Assembly (NCBI GenBank): GCA_018667205.1
Contig: JABIVN010000221.1
Coordinates: forward strand, 1-15,199
DNA: 15,199 nt
Source of the DNA: Gammaproteobacteria bacterium
GTDB taxonomy: Bacteria; Pseudomonadota; Gammaproteobacteria; Pseudomonadales; Azotimanducaceae
Reading direction: 5' to 3'
The notes beneath the pieces were generated by a model that did not search any database, was not told the DNA's origin, and saw only the letters and a program-made list of their open reading frames with translations. Numbering within the stretch: the stretch's first letter is position 1; every line of letters starts with the position of its first letter. Below, in pieces: positions 1 to 7,038 of the stretch. The translations under genes were made by a program, and so were the position numbers.

Positions 1-1469
1 GGATAGCTGGACTGGTCAAATAGAGCCACTTTGTCTTTTAGGGCCAGGCACTCTTCGTGGCAGGCATCGAACCAGTTTTGTTTTCCATACGAGTATTCGT
101 AATGAGCGTTGTTATTGCCTCGAACAAACCAGTTGGGCCGTTCCCAACCCGCGAGCTCTCCCATTACCGCGCCATGGTCAATTAAGCGATCATGGATAGG
201 ACTTCTTCTGGCACCTCTCGCGGTTTCATATTGGCGGTACGGCCAGTGCATGGCATACAGAAGTCCCAGGGTTTCCCTGGTCCTGTTGACGAGGTATTTT
301 CGGTTTGACTGAAATCGGAACGTGCGCCTGATATCCACATCCCATAAATCCATCGGAGGGTGATCCTTTGCGATCCATTCGGCCAATACTTTCCCCGCAC
401 CTCCGGAAGATTGAATGCCAATAGAGTTAAAGCCCGCGGCGACAAAAACGTTATCGTATTCCGGCGCCTTACCCAGCAGGTACCTGTCATCAGGCGTAAA
501 GCTTTCAGGCCCGTTAAAAAACAACTGAATGCCGGCCGTGTTCAATTTTGGGAAGCGGCGGGCCGCCAGTGCCAGTATGGGCTCGAAGTGATCAATATCC
601 TCGGGCAATGTCCCGAATGCGAAGTCCTTGCTGACGCCATTAACAGACCAGGGTTTTGCCACTGGCTCAAACGCGCCAAGCAATAACTTCCCCGCATCCT
701 CCTTAAAGTAAGCGAACTCGTCGGGCACACGCAGGGTGGGCATACCCGAACGAAGCGACTCGATCGGTTCCGTTACGATGTAGAAATGTTCCGCCGCTTG
801 CAGTGGTATCGAGATACCAATACTGGCGCCTAGTTGCCTTGACCACATACCTGCTGCGATCACCAGTTTCTTGGTTTTAATTACGCCGTCTGCTGTAGTA
901 ACCGATAGGACTTTTTCTGCATCTGCGCTAATTTTCTCGACGTGTTGGTTCTCGAGAATAAGCGCGCCACCTTTTCGTGCGCCTGCAGCTAAAGCCTGTG
1001 TCGTATCAACCGGGTTGGTTTGTCCGTCGCCCGGCAGGTATACCGCTCCGCAAATGTCTTCGATGTTTATGTCGGACCAATGGCTAGCGACATCTGCGCC
1101 TGATATTTGCTCCACTTCAATACCGAATGCGCGTGCCGTTGAAGCTTGTCGGTTAAGCTCTTCGAGACGCTCGGTATTGAGTGCCACGCTGAGCGACCCT
1201 GTTTTTCGATATCCTGTTGCCCGGCCTGTCTCTTGTTCAAGGCCGGCAAAGAGTTCAGTGGTGTAGCGGGCGAGATGGGCCAGGTTTGCGGTGGCACGAA
1301 GTTGGCCAACTAATCCTGCGGCATGCCACGTTGTGCCTGCGGTCAGTTGATTTTGTTCCAGCAGGACGACATCTTTGATACCGAGTTTGGTCAGATGGTA
1401 GGCGATTGAACAGCCAATGATGCCGCCCCCGATAATGAGAACTTCGGTTGAATCAGGTAGGTTGCTCAC
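1..1469 (-). CDS. Dimethylglycine/sarcosine dehydrogenase-like FAD oxidoreductase with GcvT-type C-terminus (partial)
   Basis: This is the first 489 codons of a flavoprotein whose 3' end lies beyond the left edge. Family members oxidise N-methyl groups of glycine derivatives and pass the one-carbon unit to tetrahydrofolate through a GcvT-like domain. The N-terminus has an FAD dinucleotide fold (GGGIIG, residues 14-19), an acidic ribose-binding Glu38, and GTTWHAAG at residues 45-52, whose His49 aligns with the covalently flavinylated His of dimethylglycine dehydrogenases. The last visible residues, VALFDQSSY, match the start of the GcvT-type domain of this family, which is usually about 800 residues long. 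The start is a GTG preceded by GAGG six bases upstream. The reading frame is open to the edge. It is the last of three leftward genes, 112 bp after the Rieske ferredoxin. The family is clear, but the true substrate (dimethylglycine, sarcosine or another methylamine) is unknown. Confidence 0.88.
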   Translation of the reverse strand, partial: MSNLPDSTEVLIIGGGIIGCSIAYHLTKLGIKDVVLLEQNQLTAGTTWHAAGLVGQLRATANLAHLARYTTELFAGLEQETGRATGYRKTGSLSVALNTERLEELNRQASTARAFGIEVEQISGADVASHWSDINIEDICGAVYLPGDGQTNPVDTTQALAAGARKGGALILENQHVEKISADAEKVLSVTTADGVIKTKKLVIAAGMWSRQLGASIGISIPLQAAEHFYIVTEPIESLRSGMPTLRVPDEFAYFKEDAGKLLLGAFEPVAKPWSVNGVSKDFAFGTLPEDIDHFEPILALAARRFPKLNTAGIQLFFNGPESFTPDDRYLLGKAPEYDNVFVAAGFNSIGIQSSGGAGKVLAEWIAKDHPPMDLWDVDIRRTFRFQSNRKYLVNRTRETLGLLYAMHWPYRQYETARGARRSPIHDRLIDHGAVMGELAGWERPNWFVRGNNNAHYEYSYGKQNWFDACHEECLALKDKVALFDQSSY

Positions 1470-1581
1470 TATTTTCCTCTGTCTTGTCTGTCCATAAGGC
1501 CTTATCGATCATTAGCAGGCGGCCATACCTCTGCCATGAGACACGCTTACGGCCCCCTCTTATCGCGTTGCCTAAGCTAAT
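1470..1581. other. Intergenic spacer with a 12-bp perfect palindrome
   Basis: This is the 112-bp gap between the Rieske gene and the flavoprotein gene, both leftward. At 1494-1505 it contains ATAAGGCCTTAT, a perfect 12-bp palindrome about 25 bp upstream of the flavoprotein GTG. This could be an operator. No convincing terminator or promoter hexamer pair was seen, so co-transcription with the upstream genes remains possible. Confidence 0.3.
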
Positions 1582-1887
1582 TTATCCCTCTGTGGCGATA
1601 ATTATCTCTTCACCTTCACTGCGTACGGAATAGCGTGTTATATCTTGGAACGCAGGGCCTCCCAGGCATTTTCCAGTGGTGACGTCGAACCTTGCACCGT
1701 GTAGGGGACAGGTAATCGTCGTGCCTCTTAACCTCCCCTTCGATAAAAGCACTCGAGCGTGGGAGCAGATGTTAGATACTGCATGGTACTTGCCGGCGAT
1801 TTTGCAAAGCAGGATGTGCTTGTCATCCTCATTCAATGCAATGGATCCCCCGTCGTCAAGGGACTGATTTACTCTTATTTCTGTCAT
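1582..1887 (-). CDS. Small Rieske-type [2Fe-2S] ferredoxin
   Basis: A 101-residue stand-alone Rieske domain. The cluster ligands are visible as Cys41-Ser-His43 and Cys60-Pro-Leu-His63, the CxH and CxxH pair that binds a [2Fe-2S] cluster through two Cys and two His. There is no signal peptide or membrane segment, so it should be a cytoplasmic electron carrier. Proteins of this size normally deliver electrons from a reductase to a Rieske non-haem oxygenase, and some act as small subunits of nitrite reductase-like systems. Neither an oxygenase alpha subunit nor a ferredoxin reductase is encoded in the window. The start ATG overlaps the VOC stop by one base (TAATG), with AAGGA upstream, so translation is probably coupled. 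The partner could be the adjacent flavoprotein or an oxygenase elsewhere; this is inference. Confidence 0.9.
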   Translation of the reverse strand: MTEIRVNQSLDDGGSIALNEDDKHILLCKIAGKYHAVSNICSHARVLLSKGRLRGTTITCPLHGARFDVTTGKCLGGPAFQDITRYSVRSEGEEIIIATEG

Positions 1888-2405
1888 TAGCGAATTGGAT
1901 CCTTACCATCCCAGTTGTGGGCTGCTCTGGCTATTTCTTCGAATCTTTTGACGGTGCCTTCGTTCTTTGTAACGACCTCAAGCATGCATCCCATCAGTGG
2001 GCGGGTATCAAAGTAAGCGAACTCTACGTTGCCTACCTTGCCGGTGTTAGCGGCGGCATAGTCCAGACTTTCCATATATTTCAGATCGGCTTCAAAATCC
2101 AGTGTCCAGACACACATATGGTGAAAAGCCATCTGACCTTCAGGGACGCTGTCACGATAGGCGCATTGGTCTGTCGTAGGCTCGATCAGTTCAATCTGGA
2201 CGTTACCTGCCTGCGCGATAGCCACCTTCATCGACAGGTCTGATGGCTCTCCCCGGTAGGTGATTTCTTCAAAGGTGCCGGGCGTGTAGTCGGTCAGAAA
2301 GAAAGGCCCGACCCCAAGTTCGTTGACCCATTTCATGCAGGCTGATTCGATGTCGGGAACGACCCAGGCGTTTTGGAAAATTGTTCGGTCAGTTGGCTTG
2401 TTCAT
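1887..2405 (-). CDS. VOC-superfamily protein (glyoxalase/dioxygenase-like)
   Basis: A 172-residue protein of the vicinal oxygen chelate fold, as in glyoxalase I, methylmalonyl-CoA epimerase and extradiol dioxygenases. The first beta-strand FQNAWVVPDIESA, the WxxxLGVGPFF stretch, and candidate metal ligands near Glu72/Glu75, His95/His96 and Glu143 fit the single-domain, glyoxalase_4-like group. It should be cytoplasmic and metal-dependent, catalysing an isomerisation, epimerisation or lyase step; the substrate cannot be read. The frame stays open to a TTG at 2441. I chose the ATG at 2405 because the family normally begins just before FQNA and because the TTG falls inside a likely -10 element. 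It is the first gene of the leftward VOC, Rieske, flavoprotein set and is divergent from the SnoaL-like gene. Confidence 0.85.
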   Translation of the reverse strand: MNKPTDRTIFQNAWVVPDIESACMKWVNELGVGPFFLTDYTPGTFEEITYRGEPSDLSMKVAIAQAGNVQIELIEPTTDQCAYRDSVPEGQMAFHHMCVWTLDFEADLKYMESLDYAAANTGKVGNVEFAYFDTRPLMGCMLEVVTKNEGTVKRFEEIARAAHNWDGKDPIR

Positions 2406-2440
2406 GTTGGGTGTGTGTTTGTTAATTAGATGAGCGCCCA

Positions 2441-2468
2441 AGTGTAGAGAAAATTGTTAGTGAGTCAA
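2441..2468 (-). promoter_or_regulatory. Candidate sigma70 promoter for the VOC-Rieske genes
   Basis: On the minus strand TTGACT (2463-2468) matches 5 of 6 bases of the -35 consensus. After a 16-bp spacer it is followed by TACACT (2441-2446), which matches 4 of 6 of the -10 consensus. A transcript starting about 7 bp downstream would have a leader of roughly 30 nt before the ATG at 2405. This is seen by eye only. Confidence 0.4.
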
Positions 2469-2531
2469 AGCGGTAGGCCTTCGGTTTTCTTGCTGCTCGA
2501 TATCTGTCTCCCCCGCACCTTTGGCGGCAAC

Positions 2532-2621
2532 GACGATGTTTGTAGCGACGATGTTCGTAGCGACTATGTTCGTACTAACTAAGTTCGTACTAACTATGTT
2601 CGTACTGACTATGTTCGTTCT
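2532..2621. repeat. 15-bp tandem repeat, six units, in a divergent promoter region
   Basis: Six contiguous 15-bp units start at 2532, 2547, 2562, 2577, 2592 and 2607, with plus-strand consensus RACTATGTTCGTACT. The left two units read GACGATGTT(T/C)GTAGC and the right four carry GTTCGT(A/T)CT, so the array shows diverged edges. It lies between the divergent VOC and SnoaL-like genes, upstream of both, and TATAGT (2621-2626) sits at its right border. The unit length is a multiple of three, which keeps a minus-strand frame open through it as a pentapeptide repeat. I do not think that frame is a gene. There are no unique spacers, so this is not a CRISPR array. Confidence 0.92.
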
Positions 2622-2626
2622 ATAGT
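2621..2626 (+). promoter_or_regulatory. Candidate -10 box (TATAGT) for the SnoaL-like gene
   Basis: TATAGT matches 5 of 6 bases of the -10 consensus and lies about 34 bp before the GTG start at 2660. No good -35 hexamer is present at normal spacing; the -35 zone falls inside the last 15-bp repeat units. If it is used, the repeat array would directly overlap the promoter. Confidence 0.3.
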
Positions 2627-2659
2627 AGGAGTTCGATTCAGTCACATTGGGAGTTAAAG

Positions 2660-3160
2660 GTGGGGTACACACTAGACCAGTTGTCAGATATTGAGCTTAT
2701 AAGAGATGTTGCCAAGCGCTACTGCCGAGGAGTAGATCGACTCGACGAAGCTGAGATGAAGTCTGCCTATTGGCCTGATGCGACAGATGATCATGGCACT
2801 TTTGTGGGTAACGCCTGGGATTTTGCAGAATACTGTATGGTCGGCCATCTGAAATGGCGATCAACGAATCATTGCATCTTTAATCACTTGATAGAGCTGG
2901 ATGCCAATGGTGTTCATGCTCGAGCTGAAATCTACAACGTCAGCTACCTATTGCAAAAAGACGCTGACGTTCTGGATACCTGGCATGGGCGGTATCTGGA
3001 TCAGTACGAAAAGAGAGGTGACGAATGGCGAATCCTAGCGCGGGTCTGCGTGCATGAACATACGAAAACCGAGTCAGTTTTACCGATGCAAATTGATAGT
3101 GCCCCGTTCAGGCAGGGAGAGTTCGACAGACCTGCGGATGGTCGACTGGTCGGGCCATAA
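2660..3160 (+). CDS. SnoaL/NTF2-like fold protein (SnoaL_4 type)
   Basis: A 166-residue cytoplasmic protein with the alpha+beta cone fold shared by scytalone dehydratase, limonene-epoxide hydrolase and polyketide cyclases. The N-terminal helix reads IRDVAKRYCRGVDRLD (residues 14-29), followed by WPDATDDHGTFVG (38-50), the signature of the SnoaL_4 group with its conserved Asp-Asp-His. A second conserved His lies at 71 (STNHCIFN). Members act as dehydratases, isomerases or small hydrolases on hydrophobic rings, or as oxygenase beta-like subunits; the reaction here is unknown. It starts at GTG with GGGAG six bases upstream. It is divergent from the VOC gene and 54 bp ahead of an exported protein gene, so those two may be co-transcribed. 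Confidence 0.83.
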   Translation: MGYTLDQLSDIELIRDVAKRYCRGVDRLDEAEMKSAYWPDATDDHGTFVGNAWDFAEYCMVGHLKWRSTNHCIFNHLIELDANGVHARAEIYNVSYLLQKDADVLDTWHGRYLDQYEKRGDEWRILARVCVHEHTKTESVLPMQIDSAPFRQGEFDRPADGRLVGP

Positions 3161-3214
3161 CCCTTGGAAATGATTGAGGGTGCAACCGTAGTCGATGAAA
3201 GTTGAGAGAAAGAG

Positions 3215-4213
3215 ATGAGATCAATATCGGTAGTCCTTCTAATATTCAGCGCTAACCTGTTCGCAGGCGATTATCGGTCCGCGATTGATGAACTGCACTT
3301 CGTGAAGCTTGCTGACAGCTATACCGATGAAAAGGTGATTGTCACTCTGGGCGGATATGGAGCGAACCTCCCAGTACAAGAAAAAGCCGCGGCAGCGGTA
3401 CTCATCACGCTTGGTGCGCTAAATGTAGAGGACCTTGCCGACGAAAAATTCGCGATGAGTAAAGTTAAATCGTATGTCGCCGTTGTCTCAGAAAATCATC
3501 CCTCGCTGATGGGGCGAATTGGCGATGTTTCCCTTTATCACCATATCGCTAGCGCCTTCGATCATTCAGTGCTGCTGAACGATAGCGTGTTCCAGGAGAT
3601 GCTTGACGAGGCGCTTGTCGAAGGTGTCCTTACCGGATACGACCTGCGCAGCAAGGGGGTTTATGACAATTTTCCGGCTGCACACACCTTTATTTACTCC
3701 CATTCAAGTCTGCTGCATATGCGTCAGCTTATCGCGCTGCTGGATAGCGAGGGCATAGAGGGTTGGGTCTACGTCACACCCAAGGCGTCTGCATTTCTTT
3801 ACCGTGACGACTGGGGACCCGCTTCTGATACGGTCATCACGTTCCCGGGCGGTGTTCGTATCGTTCAGGGGCAAGAGGTCGCCGTGTTGTTCCAGTTTGA
3901 TTCCGGTGATGATCGAGAGCGATTTCATGAAGTGGTCACGAGCTTCGCCAAGAAGGACGAAAAAGACGAGCTGGGTCTGATCGAAGATTCCTGGTGGCAA
4001 CCTTTCTACTACACAGATCAGGAGCTTGAGGGTTTTGAGCCTATTTCGCTTGTGGTCATATCATCTGGCAACCACGAAGCGACCTTGACTGTCCTGGAGA
4101 ATAAGACAGCAAAGGTCGTCGAGGAGTTGAAGGATGATCGTTGGGATTTACGCGTGGATCGTGTCTGGGTAAATCCGCCGTTCTTCCGCTTTTTGAACGG
4201 CGGGTACAAATAG
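3215..4213 (+). CDS. Exported protein of unknown family
   Basis: A 332-residue protein that I do not recognise. Residues 1-17 (MRSISVVLLIFSANLFA) look like a short Sec signal peptide with cleavage near LFA-GD, so the mature protein would be periplasmic; there is no lipobox cysteine and no further membrane segment. The mature part is soluble, acidic and rich in aromatic residues. Notable stretches are VIVTLGGYGANLPVQEKAA, GWVYVTPKASAFLYRDDWG and, near the C-terminus, WVNPPFFRFLNGGYK. No catalytic motif is obvious. The start ATG has GAGAGAAAG just upstream and the gene ends in TAG. It follows the SnoaL-like gene by 54 bp, and its end is only 8 bp from the end of the convergent yghU. Its exported nature is unusual among the otherwise cytoplasmic enzymes. 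Function is unassigned. Confidence 0.8.
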   Translation: MRSISVVLLIFSANLFAGDYRSAIDELHFVKLADSYTDEKVIVTLGGYGANLPVQEKAAAAVLITLGALNVEDLADEKFAMSKVKSYVAVVSENHPSLMGRIGDVSLYHHIASAFDHSVLLNDSVFQEMLDEALVEGVLTGYDLRSKGVYDNFPAAHTFIYSHSSLLHMRQLIALLDSEGIEGWVYVTPKASAFLYRDDWGPASDTVITFPGGVRIVQGQEVAVLFQFDSGDDRERFHEVVTSFAKKDEKDELGLIEDSWWQPFYYTDQELEGFEPISLVVISSGNHEATLTVLENKTAKVVEELKDDRWDLRVDRVWVNPPFFRFLNGGYK

Positions 4214-4221
4214 AATCGACT

Positions 4222-5097
4222 TTAATCTGCGGATTCCTTGGTCTTTGGCTCAGTGATATCAAAGTCACTTGCGTCGTGTCGTTCGACCACTCGGGTTTCC
4301 TCTGGCCCCCATGTTCTGTTGACACGTCTTCCTCTTGCAACGCCGGGGCGCGCCTCGATTTCTGTCGCCCAACGAGCAATGTTCTTGTAAGACGCTACGT
4401 CTAGGAATTTTTTTGCGTCGTAAATGTTGTGCAGTACCAATGCGCCATACCAGGCGTAGTTGGCCATATCCGCAATATTGTACTCGTCGCCACAAAGATA
4501 CTCGCGTGAGTCCAGGTTCCTCTCAAGAACATCGAGTTGGCGCTTAACTTCCATCGCGTATCGATTGATCGGGTACTCCCACTTTTCCGGGGCATAAGCG
4601 TAGAAGTGGCCAAAACCGCCGCCGAGGTAGGGCGCGCTACCCATTTGCCACATCAACCATGAAAGACACTCTGCTCGTGCTGATGGGTCGGTTGGTATAA
4701 ATGCGCCAAATTTCTCTGCAAGGTAGATCAGTATTGCGCCAGACTCGAATATTCTGGTTTCCGGTGTGGTGCTAGTGTCCAGCAAGGCGGGTATCTTTGA
4801 GTTTGGGTTGATGTTTACGAATCCGCTGCCAAACTGATCACCGTTGCCGATGTTGATCAGGTAAGCATCGTACTCTGCTTCTGTTTTGCCCAGAGCCAAC
4901 AGTTCTTCCAGTAATATAGTGACTTTTACGCCATTCGGTGTCGCCAGGGAATGCAGCTGAAGGGGGTGCTTACCACGAGGGAGTTCCTTGTCGTGAGTGG
5001 GGCCGGCGATCGGACGATTGATATTAGCAAACTTCCCCCCGCTTTCAGCATCCCAAGTCCAGACTTCCGGTGGCGTGTATACGTCTGATTCAGTCAT
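4222..5097 (-). CDS. yghU: Glutathione transferase-like disulfide-bond oxidoreductase YghU
   Basis: A 291-residue cytoplasmic GST of the Nu-like YghU group, which binds two glutathione molecules and has disulfide-bond reductase and peroxidase-type activity rather than classical conjugation. It resembles E. coli YghU from end to end: VWTWDAESGGKFANINRP (residues 12-29), the glutathione-site TPNG (53-56), NPNSKIPAL (97-105), the ESG motif (118-120) and ERHDASDF near the C-terminus are all shared. The length is normal. The start ATG has AGAG about 9 bases upstream. It is divergent from the PhyH-like gene across 138 bp and convergent with the exported-protein gene. In this setting it may protect against electrophiles or peroxides made by the neighbouring oxygenases, but YghU is a common housekeeping gene and may be unrelated. 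Confidence 0.95.
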   Translation of the reverse strand: MTESDVYTPPEVWTWDAESGGKFANINRPIAGPTHDKELPRGKHPLQLHSLATPNGVKVTILLEELLALGKTEAEYDAYLINIGNGDQFGSGFVNINPNSKIPALLDTSTTPETRIFESGAILIYLAEKFGAFIPTDPSARAECLSWLMWQMGSAPYLGGGFGHFYAYAPEKWEYPINRYAMEVKRQLDVLERNLDSREYLCGDEYNIADMANYAWYGALVLHNIYDAKKFLDVASYKNIARWATEIEARPGVARGRRVNRTWGPEETRVVERHDASDFDITEPKTKESAD

Positions 5098-5235
5098 AAT
5101 TAATCTCTAGTAAATTTAAGGAACAACCCCGTGAAGCCATGGAAGACCCCCGTCAATACGGGATTCGTTCGCTACTTGCCTGCGGCGATCGCTTTTAGGG
5201 TGTCGAATAGTCAGACCTTAAGGCTACAATAAAGT
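5098..5235. other. Divergent control region with inverted repeats
   Basis: This 138-bp interval separates the starts of yghU and the PhyH-like gene. It contains CCCGT-CAAT-ACGGG at 5149-5162 (5-bp arms, 4-nt spacer) and the 8-bp palindrome CCTTAAGG at 5216-5223, close to the PhyH start. GCGATCGC occurs once at 5185-5192. These could be operators, but short palindromes are common by chance, and no confident promoter pair was found. Confidence 0.3.
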
Positions 5236-6033
5236 ATGAGCGAACAACACAACCTGACGCATTCTCTGTCGGAAGAAGAATTATGCCTCTATCGGAAGCA
5301 CGGGTACCTGATTAGAGAGAGCGTATTTTCTGTAGACGAACTGGCGGATCTGACAGCTTCCGTAGAGCGCGCGGTATCTTTGGCGCATGATCAATCATCA
5401 AGCGGGCAGGCTTATCACCTGGACGGCAAGCGTTTTGTTGATATTGGCAATATGACTGTGCAGTTTGAACAGGGCGATAAAGATGAAATCATCAGGGTCA
5501 TCGAGCCAGCACATCACCTTGATGCTTTCCTGGAGATGCTGGTAGAAGATGTTCGGATCGTAGAACCGGTAAAAAGTATTATTGGCGTTGATCAAGTCAG
5601 TGTCTGGACAAACAAGCTTAATCTCAAAAGAGCAGGCAAGGGTTCAGGTTTTGGCTGGCATCAGGACTCGCCCTATTGGGTCCATGATTGCGATCACGTG
5701 AATTTGCTGCCCAATGTCTATCTTGCTTTTGACGCTGCGTGTGCGGAAAACGGATGCCTTCGGGTGATCGATAAGAGTCATCTTCGTGGTTGCTTACCCG
5801 GTACTTCGGATGGATCTCAGCTTGGTGGGTTTTTTACCGACCCCGCCTGTTTTGATGAAAGCGATCAAGTGGCGATGGAAGCCCCCGCGGGGTCGCTGGT
5901 CTTCTTTGATCCACACGCTATTCATGGTTCTGAGCCCAATCTTTCTGCCAATCCTCGTCGTGCGATGGTACTAACGTATCAGCCAGCAAACTTCTCGATG
6001 CTTAAGACCGGCGAAGTTCGGAATGTTACCTGA
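5236..6033 (+). CDS. Phytanoyl-CoA dioxygenase (PhyH) family protein
   Basis: A 265-residue non-haem Fe(II)/2-oxoglutarate oxygenase. The iron-binding facial triad is visible as His142-Gln-Asp144 (GWHQDSPYW) and His230 (DPHAIHGSEPN), and Arg241/Arg242 in NPRRAMVLTYQPAN are placed to bind 2-oxoglutarate. The length is typical for bacterial PhyH proteins. It should hydroxylate an organic substrate, forming succinate and CO2 from 2-oxoglutarate. Substrates in this family range from acyl-CoAs to free natural products and cannot be read here. The start ATG has only a distant AAGG upstream, so the ribosome site is weak. It diverges from yghU and its stop lies 16 bp from the stop of the convergent SDR gene. 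Family assignment is firm, substrate is not. Confidence 0.92.
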   Translation: MSEQHNLTHSLSEEELCLYRKHGYLIRESVFSVDELADLTASVERAVSLAHDQSSSGQAYHLDGKRFVDIGNMTVQFEQGDKDEIIRVIEPAHHLDAFLEMLVEDVRIVEPVKSIIGVDQVSVWTNKLNLKRAGKGSGFGWHQDSPYWVHDCDHVNLLPNVYLAFDAACAENGCLRVIDKSHLRGCLPGTSDGSQLGGFFTDPACFDESDQVAMEAPAGSLVFFDPHAIHGSEPNLSANPRRAMVLTYQPANFSMLKTGEVRNVT

Positions 6034-6049
6034 CGGGTTGAGGTCAGTA

Positions 6050-6829
6050 TCAGCCTTTGGGGATGCCGGTATCGTGAGTAAGGCCTAATCCCAGGCCGCC
6101 ATCAACATCCAGAATAGCCCCTGTGGTCCATTCGCCTCTAGCCAGGTAGTCAACTGCTTCGGCTATCTCTGTATTGGTACCAATTCGGCCGAGCGCGTGG
6201 CTGGAAGCCATTGATTGAAGCCGTTCAGCGGATTCAGCTTGGGTTAGTAATCCTGCTCTCTGGTAAATTTCGGTTAGAATGGCGCCTGGAACAACGCAAT
6301 TAACTCGGATATTGTGTTCGCCCAATTCTGCCGCGAGAACTCGCGTTAGTGTTTCCAATGCGCCTTTGGTGGCGGCGTAAGCGGAGGCGCCGGGAAACGC
6401 TCTGCGTGTATGAATGCTGCCGATGAAAATAATCGCCCCGCCACGTTTCGCCAAATGAGGTTTACATAACCCGGTTAGTAGCATTCCGGCGATGACATTG
6501 GTTTTGAAGATATCGACAAGCGGGTCTTCTTCTAATGTATCAATGTCGCCCCTGAGCATGTTCCCCGCATTGCTGACCAGGACATCGAGTTTACCGCCAT
6601 GCTTGACCGCAGACTCGACGGCTGCCCGTCGATCCTCCTGGATTGTGATGTCTGCTTTCACTGCCAGGCACTTTTCACCCAGCCTTGCGGCGACAGCCTC
6701 TATTTTCTCATGCCGGCGGCCGCAGATGGTGACTGCTGCACCGCGCTCGATATAAAACTGTGCAATACCTTCGCCGATTCCTGATCCGCCGCCAGTCACT
6801 AGAACCGAAAGGTCTTCAATGGGTTTCAT
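6050..6829 (-). CDS. Short-chain dehydrogenase/reductase (SDR), classical type
   Basis: A 259-residue NAD(P)(H)-dependent oxidoreductase. It has the cofactor motif TGGGSGIG (residues 12-19), NAG (87-89) and a complete catalytic tetrad Asn111, Ser138, Tyr151, Lys155 (YAATK). The C-terminal GAILDVDGGLGLG matches classical SDRs. The likely reaction is alcohol/ketone interconversion after a hydroxylation step. An Arg-Arg pair after the second strand (CGRRH) suggests that NADP(H) is accommodated. The frame extends upstream to 6907, but the ATG at 6829 is chosen because GGAG lies six bases before it and the protein then begins like other SDRs. It is the most downstream gene of the leftward set, and its start overlaps the stop of a 36-codon ORF. 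Substrate is unknown. Confidence 0.93.
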   Translation of the reverse strand: MKPIEDLSVLVTGGGSGIGEGIAQFYIERGAAVTICGRRHEKIEAVAARLGEKCLAVKADITIQEDRRAAVESAVKHGGKLDVLVSNAGNMLRGDIDTLEEDPLVDIFKTNVIAGMLLTGLCKPHLAKRGGAIIFIGSIHTRRAFPGASAYAATKGALETLTRVLAAELGEHNIRVNCVVPGAILTEIYQRAGLLTQAESAERLQSMASSHALGRIGTNTEIAEAVDYLARGEWTTGAILDVDGGLGLGLTHDTGIPKG

Positions 6830-6926
6830 GGTTTTTCTCCGGCACACCAAAGTGCTGCTTGCTGTAAAAACGGGCATCACCAACAGCAGAGAAAAAATCC
6901 CAGTCACGCGCCATGGAATTGCGCAT
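6816..6926 (-). CDS. Possible 36-residue small protein coupled to the SDR gene
   Basis: A short ORF beginning MRNSMARDWDFFSAVG and ending PEKNHETH. It has the best ribosome binding site seen in the window: AGGAGG at 6934-6939, seven bases before the ATG. Its stop codon lies inside the SDR gene, giving a 14-bp overlap that suggests translational coupling. It has no cysteine and no membrane segment, and I recognise no family. It could be a leader peptide that couples SDR translation, a small protein, or the remnant of a lost gene. The same frame is open upstream to 7058 but without a good start signal. Evidence is only the ribosome site and the overlap. Confidence 0.35.
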   Translation of the reverse strand: MRNSMARDWDFFSAVGDARFYSKQHFGVPEKNHETH

Positions 6927-6939
6927 AACGTGGCCTCCT

Positions 6940-7038
6940 GATGGTTTGTTTGCCCGTACCCTTACTCTCGCGGGGTCAATAAAGCCATGGTTGATGCGAA
7001 CAGTCAGAAAGGGATTGCGAGCTGCCATTGCGGTTGGT
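6940..7038. other. Spacer downstream of the broken P450
   Basis: About 100 bp between the P450 stop and the Shine-Dalgarno of the small ORF. No terminator hairpin or promoter was recognised. The frame of the small ORF continues open through it, which could mean remnant coding sequence. Confidence 0.2.

Noticed and set aside
871..1266. Plus-strand 131-codon frame
   Set aside because: It lies wholly antisense to the well-supported flavoprotein gene, with a low-complexity composition and no recognisable domain.
2406..2441. Longer VOC protein from TTG at 2441
   Set aside because: There is no ribosome site, it overlaps a likely -10 box, and the family normally starts close to the ATG at 2405.
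2532..2621. CRISPR array
   Set aside because: Repeats are directly adjacent with no unique spacers, the same is true of the 12-bp and 17-bp arrays, and no cas gene is present.
2457..2672. Minus-strand 71-codon frame with a TNIVS-type pentapeptide repeat
   Set aside because: The frame is open only because the 15-bp DNA repeat is a multiple of three. It has a GTG start without a ribosome site and overlaps the SnoaL-like gene start, so it is more likely a by-product of the repeat.
5185..5192. GCGATCGC as a HIP1-type element
   Set aside because: Only a single notable copy in a control region, with no sign of cyanobacterial origin; likely chance.
6034..6049. Terminator between the convergent PhyH-like and SDR genes
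   Set aside because: The gap is only 16 bp and I could not find a stable hairpin with a T run; the same holds for the 8-bp gap at 4214-4221.
6830..6907. N-terminally extended SDR starting at 6907
   Set aside because: The internal ATG at 6829 has GGAG at ideal spacing and gives a standard SDR N-terminus; the extension has a hydrophobic stretch unlike SDRs.
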